In this document: positions 12,786-14,886 of the stretch, piece after piece
Numbering within the stretch: position 1 is the first letter of the stretch
How the letters are laid out: each line of letters starts with the position of its first letter
Assembly: GCA_018825925.1 (NCBI GenBank)
Contig: JAHKAT010000145.1
Coordinates: 1 to 14,886 of the forward strand
Direction of reading: 5' to 3'
From: Bacteroidota bacterium
GTDB lineage: Bacteria > Bacteroidota > Bacteroidia > Flavobacteriales_D > Crocinitomicaceae
Length of the DNA: 14,886 nt
Program-made: the position numbers and the translations under genes
Notes under the pieces: model-generated
Database searches by the model: none
What the model was told of the DNA's origin: nothing
Seen by the model: the letters and a program-made list of their open reading frames with translations, nothing else

Positions 12786-13439
12786 ATGAAATTCTTTATC
12801 GATACAGCCAATTTAAACGACATCAAAGAAGCCAATGCGCTTGGGATTTTGGACGGTGTAACCACCAACCCTTCATTAATGGCCAAAGAAGGCATTTTTG
12901 GGGATCAAGAAGTACTTGCACATTACAAAACCATTTGTGAAATTGTGGATGGACCAGTTAGCGCTGAAGTGATCGCTACTGATTTTGAAGGCATGGTGCG
13001 CGAAGGAGAAATTCTAGCCGCACTTCACAAAAATATAGTCGTCAAAATTCCAATGATTTTAGAAGGAATAAAAGCGATTAAATATTTCAGTAACAAAGGA
13101 ATAAAAACCAATTGTACTTTAATTTTTTCACCCGGACAAGCATTGATTGCAGCAAAAGCCGGAGCGTCGTATATCTCACCTTTTTTAGGCCGTTTGGACG
13201 ATGTATCAACGAATGGAATCGACTTAATTGCTCAAATTAGAGGCATATACAACAATTACACGTACGACACTGAAATCCTAGCCGCCTCTGTTCGCCACCC
13301 TATGCACATCATACAATGCGCAGAAATTGGTGCAGATGTAATGACAGGGCCTTTAAGCGCTATAAAAGCTTTGGCAAATCATCCTTTGACCACTTTGGGA
13401 CTTGAACAATTTTTAGCTGACCACGCAAAAGGCAAATAA
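12786..13439 (+). CDS. tal: Transaldolase, FSA/TalC subfamily
   Basis: This 217-residue TIM-barrel enzyme of the pentose phosphate pathway moves a dihydroxyacetone unit between sugar phosphates in the cytoplasm. The start MKFFIDTANLNDI and GVTTNPSLMAKEG are hallmarks of the small FSA/TalC class. The Schiff-base lysine is Lys87 in NIVVKIPM. Two positions separate transaldolases from fructose-6-phosphate aldolases of the same fold: E. coli FsaA has Gln59 and Tyr131, while this protein has Glu61 (SAEVIATD) and Phe133 (SPFLGRLDD), so transaldolase activity is expected. The ending SAIKALANHPLTTLGLEQF is also typical. The gene is on its own and convergent with the next gene. Its length is normal and no defect is visible. 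Confidence 0.93.
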   Translation: MKFFIDTANLNDIKEANALGILDGVTTNPSLMAKEGIFGDQEVLAHYKTICEIVDGPVSAEVIATDFEGMVREGEILAALHKNIVVKIPMILEGIKAIKYFSNKGIKTNCTLIFSPGQALIAAKAGASYISPFLGRLDDVSTNGIDLIAQIRGIYNNYTYDTEILAASVRHPMHIIQCAEIGADVMTGPLSAIKALANHPLTTLGLEQFLADHAKGK

Positions 13440-13507
13440 TTAAGCCTATGAATGGTCGACTAATTCTGTGCTGTTTTTAAAAGCTGAATGAGCTTTCAAT
13501 GTCTTGA

Positions 13508-13969
13508 CTAGTTTTCAATCGAAGCTTTTCGCAACTCCAAAAATTCGGTCATTTTTTCATTTTCGATCAAAACAGTGAGATTGTAAAAGGCAATTTTCCA
13601 TTGGCCCTTCTCTTTCACACAGACCCCCGAACCTCTGCAGTCTTGCATCCAAGTGTCCAATTCCTCATCAAACCAAGCCGTTTTTCCATCCTTTGAAAAT
13701 GACCAATTTCTGTTTTTCGGAGTAAAATCCCATGCCTTTCCTTTGTCAAAATAAGGCTTACAAAAAGCAGAAAATTGGTCCTTAGTCCAACGTTCATTGG
13801 GCGCCGTTCCCATGAAGACAAAATCTTCAGTCATTGAAGAAAAATAAGGTGTAAATTGAGCCGCCCCTGCATTTTTGTGCCAGGAGTCGATCAGTTTATT
13901 GAGGACCGGAACATCTTTAGACGAACCACTCAAAAGAGCTGCAATTGAAAGAGTTAAAAGTATTTTCAT
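13508..13969 (-). CDS. Secreted NTF2/SnoaL-like domain protein
   Basis: This 153-residue protein has a short signal peptide (MKILLTLSIAALLSGSS) and a single NTF2-like cone domain of the SnoaL_3 or DUF4440 type: DSWHKNAGAAQFTPYFSSM, EDFVFMGTAPNERWTKDQF, FDKGKAWDFTPKNRNWSFS, GKTAWFDEELDTWM and GQWKIAFYNLTVLI. The conserved order (helical start, F-x-G-T-x-x-x-E-x-W, then strands with W-F-D-E) is clear. The exact role is unknown; such proteins bind small molecules or act in isomerase-like steps. The signal ends LLSGSS, like a lipobox with Ser at the Cys position, so the protein is probably soluble in the periplasm. The ATG lies just 6 bp after the T-run of the terminator of the protease gene, so how it is transcribed is unclear. 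Confidence 0.82.
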   Translation of the reverse strand: MKILLTLSIAALLSGSSKDVPVLNKLIDSWHKNAGAAQFTPYFSSMTEDFVFMGTAPNERWTKDQFSAFCKPYFDKGKAWDFTPKNRNWSFSKDGKTAWFDEELDTWMQDCRGSGVCVKEKGQWKIAFYNLTVLIENEKMTEFLELRKASIEN

Positions 13970-13975
13970 AGGAAT

Positions 13976-14008
13976 AAAAAAAGTCGCTCCTAACTATAAG
14001 AGCGACTT
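13976..14008 (-). terminator. Rho-independent terminator of the subtilase gene
   Basis: AAGTCGCTC (13981-13989) and GAGCGACTT (14000-14008) form a perfect 9-bp stem with a 10-nt loop. Read on the minus strand, the stem ends in TT and is followed by five more T (13976-13980), which makes it a good terminator 21 bp after the protease stop. It ends almost at the start codon of the SnoaL-like gene and could also act as a read-through attenuator for it. Confidence 0.85.
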
Positions 14009-14029
14009 AAAAATAAGAAGATTTTTAAT

Positions 14030-14886
14030 TTATTTCTTTGCTTTCTCTAATGCCAAACAAGCTTTAACTGCTGCATAAACATCAATTACACCACCTGTTT
14101 TACATAGAGTTGCGAAATCTACTTTCTTCGCCTCAGTTCCAGGAAGAATCACTTCTTTTCCTTTGTATGATTTTGCTGTTGAAAGCATCACATTTTTGAT
14201 TTCTTCCATCGTCATGCTAGGGAAATACGATTTCAACATCGCTGCTACCCCACTCACCATTGGCGCCGCCATAGACGTTCCTTGTAAAGATTGGTAAGAG
14301 CTTTGAGGAACTGTATTGTAAATCTCATTTCCTGGAGCAAAAACATCTACTTGATCAGATGAATAATTTGAAAAAGGTGCTGCAAGTGTTCCTTTAGCAT
14401 CTTTTGTAGAAGCTCCTATCGTTAAAAATGTTTTGAAAGGTGCTTTTTGAAATTCATAGGCTGAAGTTGGAAAGTTTTTCGCCTCATTCAAGTAAGACCC
14501 ATCATTTCCGGCAGCGTGAACCAATAACACTCCTTTAGATTCGGCATAAACAAAGGCCTGATACACTTCTTTTGCATGTGGTGAATACGCTTTTCCAAAA
14601 GACATATTGATTACCTGTGCACCATTGTCAACCGCATAACGAACCGCCAAAGCGATATCTTTGTCGGCCTCATCTCCATTTGGTACGGCTCTCAATGACA
14701 TCAATTGTACATTAGAAGCAACACCATCGCCACCTTTACCGTTTCCACGGGTAGCACCAATAATACCACCTACGTGAGTGCCGTGCAATGCATCTGGACC
14801 TTCCACATCTGGATTTCCGTATTTGGTATCTTTAAAGTCATTCGGGTTGTCTCCAATAATGTCTCTTTCATTGAATTCAACATTCA
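14030..14886 (-). CDS. Subtilisin-like serine protease (S8), C-terminal part
   Basis: The frame is open to the right edge of the window, so the N-terminal part with the signal peptide, prodomain and catalytic Asp lies outside it; about 284 residues are visible. They hold the catalytic His in ALHGTHVGGIIGA, the substrate-binding MSFGKAYSP, the oxyanion Asn in VHAAGNDGSY, and the catalytic Ser in LQGTSMAAPMVSGVAAML. Upstream the text NERDIIGDNPNDFKDTKYGN resembles the loop between Asp and His in Bacteroidota S8 proteases. A GTG at 14804-14806 is internal and not a real start. The protein ends soon after the catalytic domain (LEKAKK) without a T9SS tail, so it probably stays in the periplasm or outer envelope. 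It is followed by a clear terminator. Confidence 0.93.
   Translation of the reverse strand, partial: NVEFNERDIIGDNPNDFKDTKYGNPDVEGPDALHGTHVGGIIGATRGNGKGGDGVASNVQLMSLRAVPNGDEADKDIALAVRYAVDNGAQVINMSFGKAYSPHAKEVYQAFVYAESKGVLLVHAAGNDGSYLNEAKNFPTSAYEFQKAPFKTFLTIGASTKDAKGTLAAPFSNYSSDQVDVFAPGNEIYNTVPQSSYQSLQGTSMAAPMVSGVAAMLKSYFPSMTMEEIKNVMLSTAKSYKGKEVILPGTEAKKVDFATLCKTGGVIDVYAAVKACLALEKAKK

Noticed and set aside
13480..13496. AAAGCT-GAATG-AGCTTT hairpin as a terminator between convergent genes
   Set aside because: Only 6 weak base pairs and no T-run on either exit side.
14804..14806. GTG as the start of the protease
   Set aside because: The frame stays open to the window edge with S8-like sequence upstream, and the catalytic Asp must lie further upstream.

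Overview
The window comes from an AT-rich member of the Bacteroidota, most likely Flavobacteriales. Support for this is a C-terminal type IX secretion (T9SS) sorting domain, Bacteroidota-style TAnnTTTG -7 promoter boxes, almost no Shine-Dalgarno sequences, Bacteroidota-type lipoprotein signals, and families typical of the phylum (two-component-type propeller, DUF6132, DUF2490, half-size TauE). The genus cannot be fixed from the sequence alone.

Layout. (1) 1-2200: the tail of a propeller protein, then an MscS-type channel gene bracketed by two 47-bp direct repeats, then about 700 bp of decayed DNA. (2) 2206-6639: a reduced-sulfur (sulfide/persulfide) locus. It holds a Crp/Fnr regulator, a YgaP-type membrane protein, a half-size TauE/SafE permease, a persulfide-dioxygenase-like MBL-rhodanese protein, the membrane protein DUF6132, two small cytosolic rhodaneses (the first carries a one-base frameshift in an A7 run), a cysteine-rich membrane protein, a rhodanese lipoprotein and the wreck of a thioredoxin domain. 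Two copies of a Crp/Fnr-like operator (GTAAC-N4-GTWAC) lie at identical distance from a -7 box in front of the two transcription units, so the regulator probably controls the whole locus. (3) 6962-10329: four tightly coupled genes, VTC (polyphosphate-polymerase-like) domain protein, DUF4956 membrane protein, DUF2490 outer-membrane barrel and CotH-kinase lipoprotein, closed by a clear terminator. (4) 10890-12581: a large secreted T9SS propeller protein with its own promoter. (5) 12786-14886: a transaldolase of the FSA/TalC group, then on the minus strand an NTF2/SnoaL-like secreted protein and the C-terminal part of a subtilisin-like protease.

The best candidates for new biology are the VTC-DUF4956-DUF2490-CotH operon, whose products would run from cytoplasm to outer membrane and join a polyphosphate-type polymerase fold to an extracytoplasmic kinase fold, and the Crp/Fnr sulfur regulon with its precisely spaced paired operators. 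Signs of decay and rearrangement (direct repeats, frameshifted rhodanese, degraded thioredoxin, coding-like debris) lie around the mscS and sulfur region. No rRNA, tRNA, CRISPR array or intact insertion sequence was seen.
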